Assembly (NCBI GenBank): GCA_017521425.1
Contig: JAFXCQ010000018.1
Coordinates: 1-64,000 of the forward strand
Length of the DNA stretch: 64,000 nucleotides
Origin: Clostridia bacterium
GTDB taxonomy: Bacteria; Bacillota; Clostridia; Oscillospirales; Acutalibacteraceae
Reading direction: 5' to 3'
Below, piece by piece: positions 51,420 to 59,681 of this stretch. The notes below the pieces were generated by a model. The model searched no databases and was not told the origin of the DNA. It was given only the letters and a program-made list of their open reading frames with translations. A program made the position numbers and the translations under genes. Position 1 is the stretch's first letter; every line of letters starts with the position of its first letter.

Positions 51420-54281
51420 ATGGATAACAAGAAAAACGAACAAGTACAATGCCATTTTATATCTAACACCCATTGGGACAGAGAATGGCGTTTTAGTGCA
51501 AGAAGAACACAGTATATGCTCGGTTATATGCTCGATATGCTTCTTGACATTTTAGATAAAAACCCTGACTACAAGCATTTCCATTTAGATTCACAGACAA
51601 TGCCTGTTCAGGATTACCTTGAAGTGTACCCTGAAAAGAAGGAAAAACTTCAGAAATACATAAAAGAAGGAAGAATTGCAGTTGGCCCTTGGTTCTGTCT
51701 TCCTGATGAATTCACAGTTGGTAGCGAAGCACTTATCAGAAACCTTCTTTTAGGTCACAAAATCGGTAAAGAAATGGGCGGTATCAGTAAAACTGGTTAC
51801 TCACCATTCGGTTGGGGTCAGATTTCTCAGCTTCCACAGATTTATTCAGGCTTCGGAATTAACTTCGCTTCATTCTATCGTGGTATAAATGAGTACAAAG
51901 CACCTAAATCAGAATTTTTCTGGGAAAGTCCTGACGGAACACGCATTTATGCTTCACGTCTCGCAAAAAGACCACGTTATAATATCTGGTATGTTGTTCA
52001 GAGACCTGTTTACTTCAATCAGACAGACGAAAACAACAGAGATATGGTCTGGAATGACAACAACGGTGTATTCAAATTCATTGATGGTGACTGGAAACTT
52101 GACTACCAGTACACTCACCCATTCTATGAATACCATAAAGAAAATGTTAAGGCTCGCGCAGAACAGGCTATGAAAGAACAAGACAACGACTGGACAACAA
52201 ATCATCGTTTTTGGTCAATCGGCCACGACTCATCTTGCCCAGACGAAAGAGAAGTTCAACTTGTTAAAGACCTTAATGATGCACTTCCGGACGCAAATGT
52301 ATTCCACAGTACATTAAAAGAAATGGAACAAGGCATTATTGATAACTTTAAAGAAGACTGCCCTGTATTAAAAGGCGAAATGCGTGACCCATATACAAAG
52401 GGTAGCGTTAGTGAACTTTGCGGTTGGATTCTTTCTGCAAGAACTTACATCAAACAAGAAAACTTTGACACAGAAAGAAGACTTATTAACTACGCAGAAC
52501 CATTAGCAGTATTCTCTGCTCTTTGCGGTGCACCTTACCAACAAAACTTTATTGACCTTTCATATAACTATCTTCTTCAGAACCACGGTCACGACAGCAT
52601 CGGTGCTTGTGGTAGAGATGTTGTTTACGAAGATGTTATGTCCCGTTACAGACAATCACGCGAACTTTCAATGTGTGTTTATGAAAGAGCATTTATGGAT
52701 GTTGCAGGTGACATTGACCTTTCAAAATGGGACAGAAACGACGTTGCAGTTGTTCTCTTTAACCCTGCACCATTCAAACGTAATGAAACAGTTAACTTAA
52801 GAGTTGAAATTCCTGCAGAATGGAAAGCAGACTCTTTCGAAATTCTTGATGATGAAAACAATGTTCTCAAATATCAGGTTATTTCTACAAATAAAGCTAA
52901 TGCACAAATCATTCAGAACCCTAACGATACTGCAAATGTGCTTCACACAGAACAATATTATATTGCTGTTGAAGTTAAAAATGTTCCAGGTATGGGTTAC
53001 ACAACACTTAAAATCCGCCCACTTTACAATGTTCGTGCTACAACTCCTGTAACACTTGTTAAAACAACAAATGTTATGGAAAATGAATTCTTAAAGGTTT
53101 CATTTAACCACAACGGTACTTACAATGTAATTGACAAAGAAACAGGCAAAGAATACAAAAATTTAGGTTACTTTAAAGATAGCGGTGAAATCGGCAACCC
53201 ATGGCAACACATTGCTCCTGAAATTGATGAAGTATTCACAACTCTCGGCGAACAAGCAACTGTTTCTCGTATTTATGAAGGCGAATTTGAAACAAGCTAC
53301 AGAATTAAAATGCGTTGGCTTCTTCCTGAAAAGAAAGCAGACGATGAAAAAACAAGAAGCGAACACAAGCTTCCTGTTGATATTGAATCAATTGTTACAT
53401 TAAGAAAAGGTTCAAGATATTTAGAAATTGAAACAACAATCAACAACCGTTGCGAAGACCACTACTTACAGGTTGCATTCCCAACAGGAATTAAAGCAAC
53501 TCACGCTGATTCACAAGGTCAGTTTGATGTTGTTAGTAGACCAATCGCTGCTCCTGACTACTCACTTTATGACGAGCCACCAATGACAGAGCATCCAATG
53601 AATTCATTTGTAAGCATTACAGATGGCAAAAACGGTGTTGCACTTCTTAACACAGGTCTTAAAGCTTATGAAGCAGCAGACGATGAAGAAAACACAGTAT
53701 TCCTTTCACTTCTTCGTGCTTACCCACTTCGTATCTGCGTTACTAAAGATATGCAGAACTACAACGATTGGGATAAAGGCTCACAATGCATTGGTAAAAA
53801 TACATTCCGTTATGCATTTATGCCACACAAAGGTAACTGGGAAGAAGGCAACGTATGGCAAGAAAGCGAACGCTTTAACCTTTACCTTGCAGCAGGTCAG
53901 ATTGCTCCTACTGCTCACGGTAAAAATGCTACAACTCACTCATTCATTGAATTAAAAACAGAAAACCTTAACATTTCTGCAGTTAAGAAGAGTGAAGACG
54001 GTGAGGGTTACATTGTTCGTCTCTTTAACCCATCTGATAAGACTGTTAAAAACTCAATTCGTCTTAACAGTGGTATTGCACCAATTACAGAGGTTCAGTC
54101 CCCTGTAGAAAGACAAAAAGCAGAATTCGAGTTACCACAGTATTCAGGTAAAAAATGGTCACAAGTTAAACTTGTTACACTTGAAGAGCTTGACGAAAAA
54201 GAACTCACAATTGAAGAAAACGGCTTTGTTGATTTTGAAATCACAGGCAAGAAAATTCTCACACTTAAATTTATTGGTTAA
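51420..54281 (+). CDS. GH38 alpha-mannosidase, MngB-like
   Basis: The 953-residue protein starts with CHFISNTHWDREWRFSARRT, the His-Trp-Asp-x-Glu-Trp zinc-site motif of the MngB type. Nucleophile region GPWFCLPDEFTVGSEALIRN follows, then FGWGQISQLPQIYSG, a helix bundle with LLQNHGHDSIGACG, and long C-terminal beta domains. MngB itself cleaves 2-O-(6-phospho-mannosyl)-glycerate, but relatives act on plain mannosides. ATG 51420 follows AAGGTG; the GTG at 51411 is within the ribosome site. It is cytosolic and co-transcribed with a HAD phosphatase. Confidence 0.92.
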   Translation: MDNKKNEQVQCHFISNTHWDREWRFSARRTQYMLGYMLDMLLDILDKNPDYKHFHLDSQTMPVQDYLEVYPEKKEKLQKYIKEGRIAVGPWFCLPDEFTVGSEALIRNLLLGHKIGKEMGGISKTGYSPFGWGQISQLPQIYSGFGINFASFYRGINEYKAPKSEFFWESPDGTRIYASRLAKRPRYNIWYVVQRPVYFNQTDENNRDMVWNDNNGVFKFIDGDWKLDYQYTHPFYEYHKENVKARAEQAMKEQDNDWTTNHRFWSIGHDSSCPDEREVQLVKDLNDALPDANVFHSTLKEMEQGIIDNFKEDCPVLKGEMRDPYTKGSVSELCGWILSARTYIKQENFDTERRLINYAEPLAVFSALCGAPYQQNFIDLSYNYLLQNHGHDSIGACGRDVVYEDVMSRYRQSRELSMCVYERAFMDVAGDIDLSKWDRNDVAVVLFNPAPFKRNETVNLRVEIPAEWKADSFEILDDENNVLKYQVISTNKANAQIIQNPNDTANVLHTEQYYIAVEVKNVPGMGYTTLKIRPLYNVRATTPVTLVKTTNVMENEFLKVSFNHNGTYNVIDKETGKEYKNLGYFKDSGEIGNPWQHIAPEIDEVFTTLGEQATVSRIYEGEFETSYRIKMRWLLPEKKADDEKTRSEHKLPVDIESIVTLRKGSRYLEIETTINNRCEDHYLQVAFPTGIKATHADSQGQFDVVSRPIAAPDYSLYDEPPMTEHPMNSFVSITDGKNGVALLNTGLKAYEAADDEENTVFLSLLRAYPLRICVTKDMQNYNDWDKGSQCIGKNTFRYAFMPHKGNWEEGNVWQESERFNLYLAAGQIAPTAHGKNATTHSFIELKTENLNISAVKKSEDGEGYIVRLFNPSDKTVKNSIRLNSGIAPITEVQSPVERQKAEFELPQYSGKKWSQVKLVTLEELDEKELTIEENGFVDFEITGKKILTLKFIG

Positions 54282-54286
54282 TTTAA

Positions 54287-54329
54287 GTTTCCCCCACAAC
54301 ATTCAAAAAATGTTGTGGGGGAAACTGTT
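54287..54329. terminator. strong bidirectional terminator
   Basis: GTTTCCCCCACAACATT and its complement (54309-54325) form a perfect 17-bp stem around CAAAA. A- and T-rich flanks serve both the mannosidase operon and the anti-sigma gene. Confidence 0.92.
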
Positions 54330-55319
54330 TTATTTTATTACTGCGTATTTAAAAATCTCTTGTGCTTCTTCTTTTGTAAAGCCTACCGTTATTAATATTT
54401 TTTCCTTTCCATATTCACCTTTAGGCTGAAAGCTCATTGCATACCTGTTAACATCTTCACCTATCATCGACCAACCCCAAGCAATTGTATTTTCTGTTTC
54501 ATTTATTATGTAATACGAATCGTCTCCACCGCTTGGCATCATTACCATATACATTCCGTAATATGCGCAAGCATCATAGTATTCATCTAAAGAGCAGAAA
54601 AATTTAACCCAAGGTATCTCACGAGTAATTAGTGTATGATAAAAATTCACATTAGCCCCTGGTGTTATACTCGTATCAATCTCCATATTCTCTAAACCTT
54701 TTTTTATAAAAGGTAACAAAATAGGATACTCAACATTGGAATAATAATCATGTTCGAATTCATCATCAAAACTTGGAACAGCATCAGTGGCAAATGAATT
54801 ATCTAATATTGATATTTTTTTATCTTCCCCAAAACTCAATGTTGCTCCATCATCCCAAATTGTTTCTGTGTAATCGCCATATTTCTCGTCAATATACAAT
54901 TTAACAAATTCGTTTTCGTAGTTACTCTTTTCAGTGTTGTGTGTTTCCCATTCTTCATAGTTGCAAGCCATTGAAAAAAAGTTTTCATTAACGAAATAGT
55001 TTTGTGCCAAATATAACGGCACTTTTAAAAATGCGACTATTGAAATAAGTATAATTACTACAAGAATAATTGAAACTGTTTTAATTACTGCCCATTTTTT
55101 ATCCTTACCGAATTTCTTATTCACCTTTTTAATTAACTCCTGTGAATTATCCTGTTGCGGTTTTACTTTCGGCTCGGTTTTAAGCGTTTCATATTCTTTG
55201 TTACAATCCTCGCAGATTTCAAGGTGGTTGCTTACAATTTCTGTGGTTTCCTTACTGCAAAGGTCATCAATATAAAGTGGTAATAAATCTTTAATTAAAG
55301 AACAATTTATTTTACTCAT
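54330..55319 (-). CDS. anti-sigma factor with zinc-finger (zf-HC2) domain
   Basis: The 329-residue protein has the anti-sigma zinc motif in residues 6-45 (CSLIKDLLPLYIDDLCS, NHLEICEDC). A basic linker and one membrane helix (VIKTVSIILVVIILISIVAF) come next, then an extracellular domain of about 220 residues of unknown fold. It would hold the sigma factor encoded just upstream until a signal is sensed outside. ATG 55319 overlaps the sigma gene's stop region, and AAAGGATGAGT supplies the ribosome site. Confidence 0.88.
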   Translation of the reverse strand: MSKINCSLIKDLLPLYIDDLCSKETTEIVSNHLEICEDCNKEYETLKTEPKVKPQQDNSQELIKKVNKKFGKDKKWAVIKTVSIILVVIILISIVAFLKVPLYLAQNYFVNENFFSMACNYEEWETHNTEKSNYENEFVKLYIDEKYGDYTETIWDDGATLSFGEDKKISILDNSFATDAVPSFDDEFEHDYYSNVEYPILLPFIKKGLENMEIDTSITPGANVNFYHTLITREIPWVKFFCSLDEYYDACAYYGMYMVMMPSGGDDSYYIINETENTIAWGWSMIGEDVNRYAMSFQPKGEYGKEKILITVGFTKEEAQEIFKYAVIK

Positions 55320-55794
55320 CACTACTCATCCTTTCTTCTATTTGTTTTTTTGCTCTGAAGTAAGTAACTCTCGCCCAGTTTTCTGTTTTTCCAAACACAT
55401 CTGCAATAGTCGAGTATGGCATATCGCCTAAAGACTTCATATAAAAAACTTCCTTATAGGGTGTCTCTAATTTAACGGCTTCGGTTAAAATTCTTCTTAC
55501 ATTTTCGTCTTTAATAACATTTTCTTCTATGTTACTGTCTGCAACTAAATTGGGGTAATCTAAAATGTTTTCCGTGGTCTTTTTCCGTTTTAAATTCAGG
55601 AAAATATTTTTAGCTATACTGCAAAGCCACGTTTCAATTTTGCAATCGTTTTTAAACGTGTCTATCTTCTTAATTGCATTATAAAACGTTTCCTGAGTTA
55701 TATCTTCTGCTAACGTTTCATTAAGGCACAAAGACAGAGCGTAGCTCTTTACATATTTGTAATGCAGATTACACATTTTTTCCAAGTCATCCAA
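55312..55794 (-). CDS. ECF-type RNA polymerase sigma factor
   Basis: About 160 residues with region 2 (YALSLCLNETLAEDITQETFYNAI, KIETWLCSIAKNIFLNLKRK) and region 4 helix-turn-helix (MPYSTIADVFGKTENWARVTYFRAKKQIEE; key turn DVFGKTENWARV). ATG 55815 has no ribosome site, but AAAGGGGTG stands six bases before TTG 55794, which I take as the start. It is co-transcribed with its anti-sigma gene. ECF operons usually autoregulate; a G-rich stretch (55840-55855 region) lies upstream, but I cannot define an ECF promoter. Confidence 0.88.
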   Translation of the reverse strand: MDDLEKMCNLHYKYVKSYALSLCLNETLAEDITQETFYNAIKKIDTFKNDCKIETWLCSIAKNIFLNLKRKKTTENILDYPNLVADSNIEENVIKDENVRRILTEAVKLETPYKEVFYMKSLGDMPYSTIADVFGKTENWARVTYFRAKKQIEERMSSDE

Positions 55795-55925
55795 AGCCGT
55801 CACCCCTTTCGTCATTTATTTTATATTTCACATTCGCCCGCCCCCCTTTTTGTGCTTTCAACTATTAGATACACAAAAATGGGATTTATTACAAAAAATA
55901 TTATAACATATTTTCTTGTTTCATA

Positions 55926-55954
55926 TTGTATTTTTATAAAAAAAAGAGTATATT
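55926..55954 (+). promoter_or_regulatory. possible promoter of nth
   Basis: TTGTAT (55926-55931), a 17-base spacer and TATATT (55949-55954). The match is moderate in very AT-rich DNA. Confidence 0.4.
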
Positions 55955-55996
55955 TATTAGGTATATGATATTTTCTTGTAAATTGGTGGTGACGAA

Positions 55997-56644
55997 ATGA
56001 CTAAAAAGGAAAAAGCTGTAGAAATCTGTAAACTTTTAAAGGTAGATTACCCGGATGCTATTTGTCAGTTAAATGCCGAAACACCTTTTCAGTTACTCGT
56101 TGCAACCAGACTTTCTGCACAATGTACTGATGCAAGAGTTAATTTGGTTACTCCTGCTCTTTTCAAAAAATACCCGACAGAAAATGAACTGTCAGAAGCA
56201 GATATTAAAGATATTGAAAATTTAATTCATTCCTGTGGATTTTACAGAGCAAAAGCAAAAGATTTAGTCGGTATGGCAGAAATGGTTAAAACAAAATACA
56301 ATGGAAATTTACCTGACACTATTGAAGAATTAACTTTGCTCCCTGGTGTTGGCAGAAAAACTGCAAATTTAATTGTTGGTGATGTTTACAAAAAACCAGC
56401 AGTAGTAGCAGATACACACGTAATAAGAATTACAAATCTTTTAGGACTTGTAAACAGTAAAGACCCAAAAACTGTAGAATTGGAACTTAAAAAAATTCTT
56501 CCACCCGAAGAAAGCAACGATTTTTGTCACAGAATCGTTTTGCACGGAAGAAAAGTGTGCATAGCACGAAGACCTAAATGTGATGATTGTATATTAAGTA
56601 ATATTTGTAACTATAACAAACAAAACAAGAAGGATAAAAAATGA
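55997..56644 (+). CDS. nth: endonuclease III (DNA glycosylase/AP lyase)
   Basis: The 215-residue protein has the helix-hairpin-helix LTLLPGVGRKTANLIVGD with catalytic Lys, catalytic Asp in VVADTHVIRITN, and the 4Fe-4S cluster ligands in CIARRPKCDDCILSNIC with C-x6-C-x2-C-x5-C spacing. It removes oxidised pyrimidines in base excision repair. The TGA stop overlaps the ATG of the next gene. Confidence 0.97.
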   Translation: MTKKEKAVEICKLLKVDYPDAICQLNAETPFQLLVATRLSAQCTDARVNLVTPALFKKYPTENELSEADIKDIENLIHSCGFYRAKAKDLVGMAEMVKTKYNGNLPDTIEELTLLPGVGRKTANLIVGDVYKKPAVVADTHVIRITNLLGLVNSKDPKTVELELKKILPPEESNDFCHRIVLHGRKVCIARRPKCDDCILSNICNYNKQNKKDKK

Positions 56645-58245
56645 TAAAAAAATTTATAGCACTCTCACTTTCTTTAATAATGGTAGTAACACTTTTTTCT
56701 GGTTGCTCACTTTTTAAAAATGCAGAGTTTCATATAGGATATATTGATGAAATAGAATCTTTAGACCCACTTAAAGCCACAGGCGACGCAGAAATTATTT
56801 CTGCAGTAAACTGCTTTGAAGGTCTTTTAAAATTTAATCAGAATGGTGAAATTGTACTTTCCGGTGCTACTAAATATTCCATTAGCGGTGACGGTTTGAC
56901 TTACACATTCTCTTTAAATCCTAAAGCAATTTGGTATATTGCAGAACTTAATGAAGGTATTTTAGGTGAAACCGATTTTGACAACAGAGTTACTGCACAC
57001 GATTATGTTTATTCTATAAAAAAGGTAATTGCAGAAAAATTACCCGGTTACGAAAACTACTCTTATATAAGAGGTGCAAGAGAATACTATAACGGTGAAG
57101 GCGATTTAGACTCAATTTTAGTCACCGCTCTTGATGATTTAACATTAGAAATTGTTTTAGTCGAGCCACACTCTGAAATTTTAAGCACATTAGCAGAAAG
57201 CTCTGGTGCTCCGTCAAGCGAAAAATTTGCTTCGCTCGTTGAGGGTGTTTATGGCACAACTGCGTCTTCTGTTATCTGTAATGGTCCTTACTACATTGCA
57301 GAAATCAACAAAGGTAAATCTCTTGTTCTTAAAAGAAACCCTAAATATAAAGGCAGAACTAAGGCAAACAATGCTCAGATAAACTTAAATTTACAAAAGA
57401 AACAAAAAAACATTGTAGAAAAATATGCAAGCAACTCTTTTGACGTTCTTTTAACAGACAGTGCAAACAGAATTGAAAACCCTAACGGTAAAATTACACC
57501 TGTAACAAATACTGTATGGGGGATTGTTTCTAACTGTTCAAAAGAAATAATGAAAAATGAAAACTTAAGAAAGGCTCTACTTTCTGCTATTGATTACTCT
57601 GTTATTTCCACCCCTAAATTTGCAACAGGTATTGCAACCAACGTTGTAGCACCTGACTATTTAGTTACTGAAAGACATTACAGTAAATACGCAGTAGATT
57701 CTGTCGGATTTGATTCAAGTGTTGACAAAGCAGAAGAATATATGATTTTAGCATCTACCCAGATAAAAGAATCAATAAATCTTAACATTTATGTACCAAT
57801 ATCGCTCGAAAACTCAATGAACATTATCTGCAATGGTTGGAAAGATTTATTTGGCGATGATGTAAGAACCAATATTGTTACCTTTGACATTGATGAATAT
57901 GAAACAGTTATTGAAGAAAATGACTATCACATTGCAATTTTGCCTATTTATTCAGACTCTTCAACTGCAGTTTCTGTTTTAAGAAGTATTTCTTCTGCGC
58001 CTTGTAATTTCACCGATAATTCTTACGAGTCACTTTTGAGGGCTGCAGAAATCTCTATAAAAGAACAACCAAAAGCAACAGCTATAAATGAATGTGAAAA
58101 GTACATAGTTTCAAGTGGTGTTGTTGTGCCGCTTTATTTATCTTCAACCGACCTTTACTTGAATGATGGTGTTACAGGCATTTACAACACAACAACAAAG
58201 AATGCAATCTATTTTAATCTTGGAGACAAAAAGAGTGAAAAATAA
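56641..58245 (+). CDS. peptide/oligopeptide ABC transporter substrate-binding lipoprotein (SBP family 5)
   Basis: The 534-residue protein has lipoprotein signal KKFIALSLSLIMVVTLFSGC. The OppA-like body contains IGYIDEIESLDPLKATGDAE, YTFSLNPKAIWY, TAHDYVYSIKKV, LKRNPKYKG and LRKALLSAIDYSVI. No permease or ATPase gene adjoins it; the next gene is VanZ-like. It may bind peptides for a transporter encoded elsewhere or act as a solitary sensor protein. Its ATG overlaps nth (ATGA). Confidence 0.9.
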   Translation: MIKKFIALSLSLIMVVTLFSGCSLFKNAEFHIGYIDEIESLDPLKATGDAEIISAVNCFEGLLKFNQNGEIVLSGATKYSISGDGLTYTFSLNPKAIWYIAELNEGILGETDFDNRVTAHDYVYSIKKVIAEKLPGYENYSYIRGAREYYNGEGDLDSILVTALDDLTLEIVLVEPHSEILSTLAESSGAPSSEKFASLVEGVYGTTASSVICNGPYYIAEINKGKSLVLKRNPKYKGRTKANNAQINLNLQKKQKNIVEKYASNSFDVLLTDSANRIENPNGKITPVTNTVWGIVSNCSKEIMKNENLRKALLSAIDYSVISTPKFATGIATNVVAPDYLVTERHYSKYAVDSVGFDSSVDKAEEYMILASTQIKESINLNIYVPISLENSMNIICNGWKDLFGDDVRTNIVTFDIDEYETVIEENDYHIAILPIYSDSSTAVSVLRSISSAPCNFTDNSYESLLRAAEISIKEQPKATAINECEKYIVSSGVVVPLYLSSTDLYLNDGVTGIYNTTTKNAIYFNLGDKKSEK

Positions 58246-58693
58246 ATCAACTTTCAAAAAAATCTATTTTGCAATTTCACTTGTAATAGTCATATTTCTT
58301 TTAATATTGATTTTTTGCCTTTCTCACGAAACAGGGGAAAAATCAACTGAAACAAGTGGCTTTTTCACAAAGCTTATAAATTTCTTATTACCATTTCCGG
58401 TTACTGAAGATGTTATAAGAACTTTAGCACATTTTTCAGAGTTTGCTTGTCTTTCGTTTTTTATGAACAACTTATTTGTTGCTTATAAAGACAAGCTTTC
58501 ACCCATCATTGCGTGTGCTTTATCCTTTTTCTATGCAATCACAGACGAAATTCACCAGATATTTGTACCTGACAGAGCCTGTCAGCTTCAGGATATGCTT
58601 ATAGATTTAGCGGGAATAGTTTCGGGAATGGCAGTGTATGTAGTGATTTACGCGTTAGTTAAAAAAGTGGCAACTTTAAGAATTGAAAATTGA
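58235..58693 (+). CDS. VanZ-family membrane protein
   Basis: The 152-residue protein has four helices or so and the VanZ signature AHFSEFACLSFFMNN, FFYAITDEIHQIFVPDRACQLQDMLIDLAG. GTG 58235 follows GGAG at nine bases; the earlier ATG at 58163 lies deep in the preceding gene and is rejected. The last codons (LRIEN, stop TGA 58691-58693) are made of heptad repeat sequence from element G, so the original C-terminus was replaced. VanZ is linked to low-level teicoplanin resistance, but most family members have unknown roles. Confidence 0.88.
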   Translation: MKNKSTFKKIYFAISLVIVIFLLILIFCLSHETGEKSTETSGFFTKLINFLLPFPVTEDVIRTLAHFSEFACLSFFMNNLFVAYKDKLSPIIACALSFFYAITDEIHQIFVPDRACQLQDMLIDLAGIVSGMAVYVVIYALVKKVATLRIEN

Positions 58694-58866
58694 AAATTGA
58701 AAGTTGAAAATTTCGGAAACGCTTCGCGTTTGATTATAATTATTATTGAATAAAAGCAACAAAAGTTCTATCATTTTCATTTATCGAAAATGATAGAACT
58801 TTTTTTCTAATATCTAACACCTAAAACCTAATACCTGTTTGCAACTATTATAATAGCGTCGCAGAC
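58683..58866. repeat. heptad/hairpin element G
   Basis: Left array TTGAAAA, TTGAAAA, TTGAAAG, TTGAAAA (58683-58710). TTTCGG and mini-hairpin AAACGC-TTC-GCGTTT (58717-58731), then TTGATTATAA. An 18-bp perfect core stem AAAAGTTCTATCATTTTC with its complement (58761-58803) and a T run form a strong terminator. Right array: TATCTAA, CACCTAA, AACCTAA, TACCTGT (58811-58838), then TTATAAT and mini-hairpin GTC-GCA-GAC (58858-58866). The right array sits between core and mini-hairpin here, unlike element E. Confidence 0.82.
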
Positions 58867-58886
58867 CCTTCAACTCCGAATTATAT

Positions 58887-59681
58887 TTATCTTCCCAGCA
58901 AAGTATTTATCTCTTTCTCTGTACTCTTCGCCCAGTCGTATTGTTCCATATAGTTGCCGAAGTATTTACTACCATCCTTTGTATTCAAAAAGTCGTAGTA
59001 ATCACAGACAAAAGTTGTTTTGTCAATACTTCTCTGGTTTCTGCTATCAAGTAAAATTTCTGAAATTCCCGCTTCTTCAAGTGTAGTTCTTAAAGATTTT
59101 AACACCTTTCTGAAAAGTGACTGAACAGTTTCGTTATACTCTCTGCCTTCCCACAGAACACTTACTGCTTGCTCTGTGCTTACAGTACCACCGTTTCTGT
59201 CAACTAAAAGTGCCAAAAGCTCTTTAGATTTTGCACTTGAGAATGAAACAGATTTACCATCAACAAAAACATCAAAGTAACCAAAGGTTTTAACAAAAAT
59301 ATGACTTTTAACCTCAACATCTTTAACAAGCAATGCCTTATCGTAAGCCTGTCGGATTCTGTCTGCTTCATAAGGCTTTAACACATAGTCAACTGCATCT
59401 GCCTTAAAAGCATCAAGTGCATATTCAGAATAACCTGTAGCAAAAATAATTCTTGTATTTTTAGAGGTTTCTTTGATTCTTCTTGCAAGCTCAATTCCTT
59501 TGATAACAGGCATTTCAATATCCAAAAATGCAATATCAACCTTATTACAAGCAACAAAGCCTAATGCTTCAATAGGATTATTGAATTTTACAATTTCGTC
59601 AGTTATACCAACTTCTCTACAAGTATCCTCAAAATCTTCAAGTGCGAGAAATTCATCATCTACTGCCATTATTAACATCAT
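58887..59681 (-). CDS. response regulator with OmpR-like winged helix and C-terminal extension
   Basis: The 264-residue protein has receiver motifs [12 protein letters not shown] and AFLDIEMP (phospho-Asp) and switch Lys in DYVLKPYE. Its DNA-binding domain starts at about residue 127 ([40 protein letters not shown]). A helical part after it recalls SARP/BTAD regulators. Receiver plus SARP-like output is less common than LytTR output for partners of LytS-type kinases. Its ATG overlaps the kinase stop, so they form one operon. Confidence 0.88.
   Translation of the reverse strand: MMLIMAVDDEFLALEDFEDTCREVGITDEIVKFNNPIEALGFVACNKVDIAFLDIEMPVIKGIELARRIKETSKNTRIIFATGYSEYALDAFKADAVDYVLKPYEADRIRQAYDKALLVKDVEVKSHIFVKTFGYFDVFVDGKSVSFSSAKSKELLALLVDRNGGTVSTEQAVSVLWEGREYNETVQSLFRKVLKSLRTTLEEAGISEILLDSRNQRSIDKTTFVCDYYDFLNTKDGSKYFGNYMEQYDWAKSTEKEINTLLGR

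Noticed and set aside
55830-55860. G-rich tract as a G-quadruplex or ECF promoter
   Set aside because: Only two clear G runs (six and three) are present, and no paired ECF -35/-10 could be assigned.
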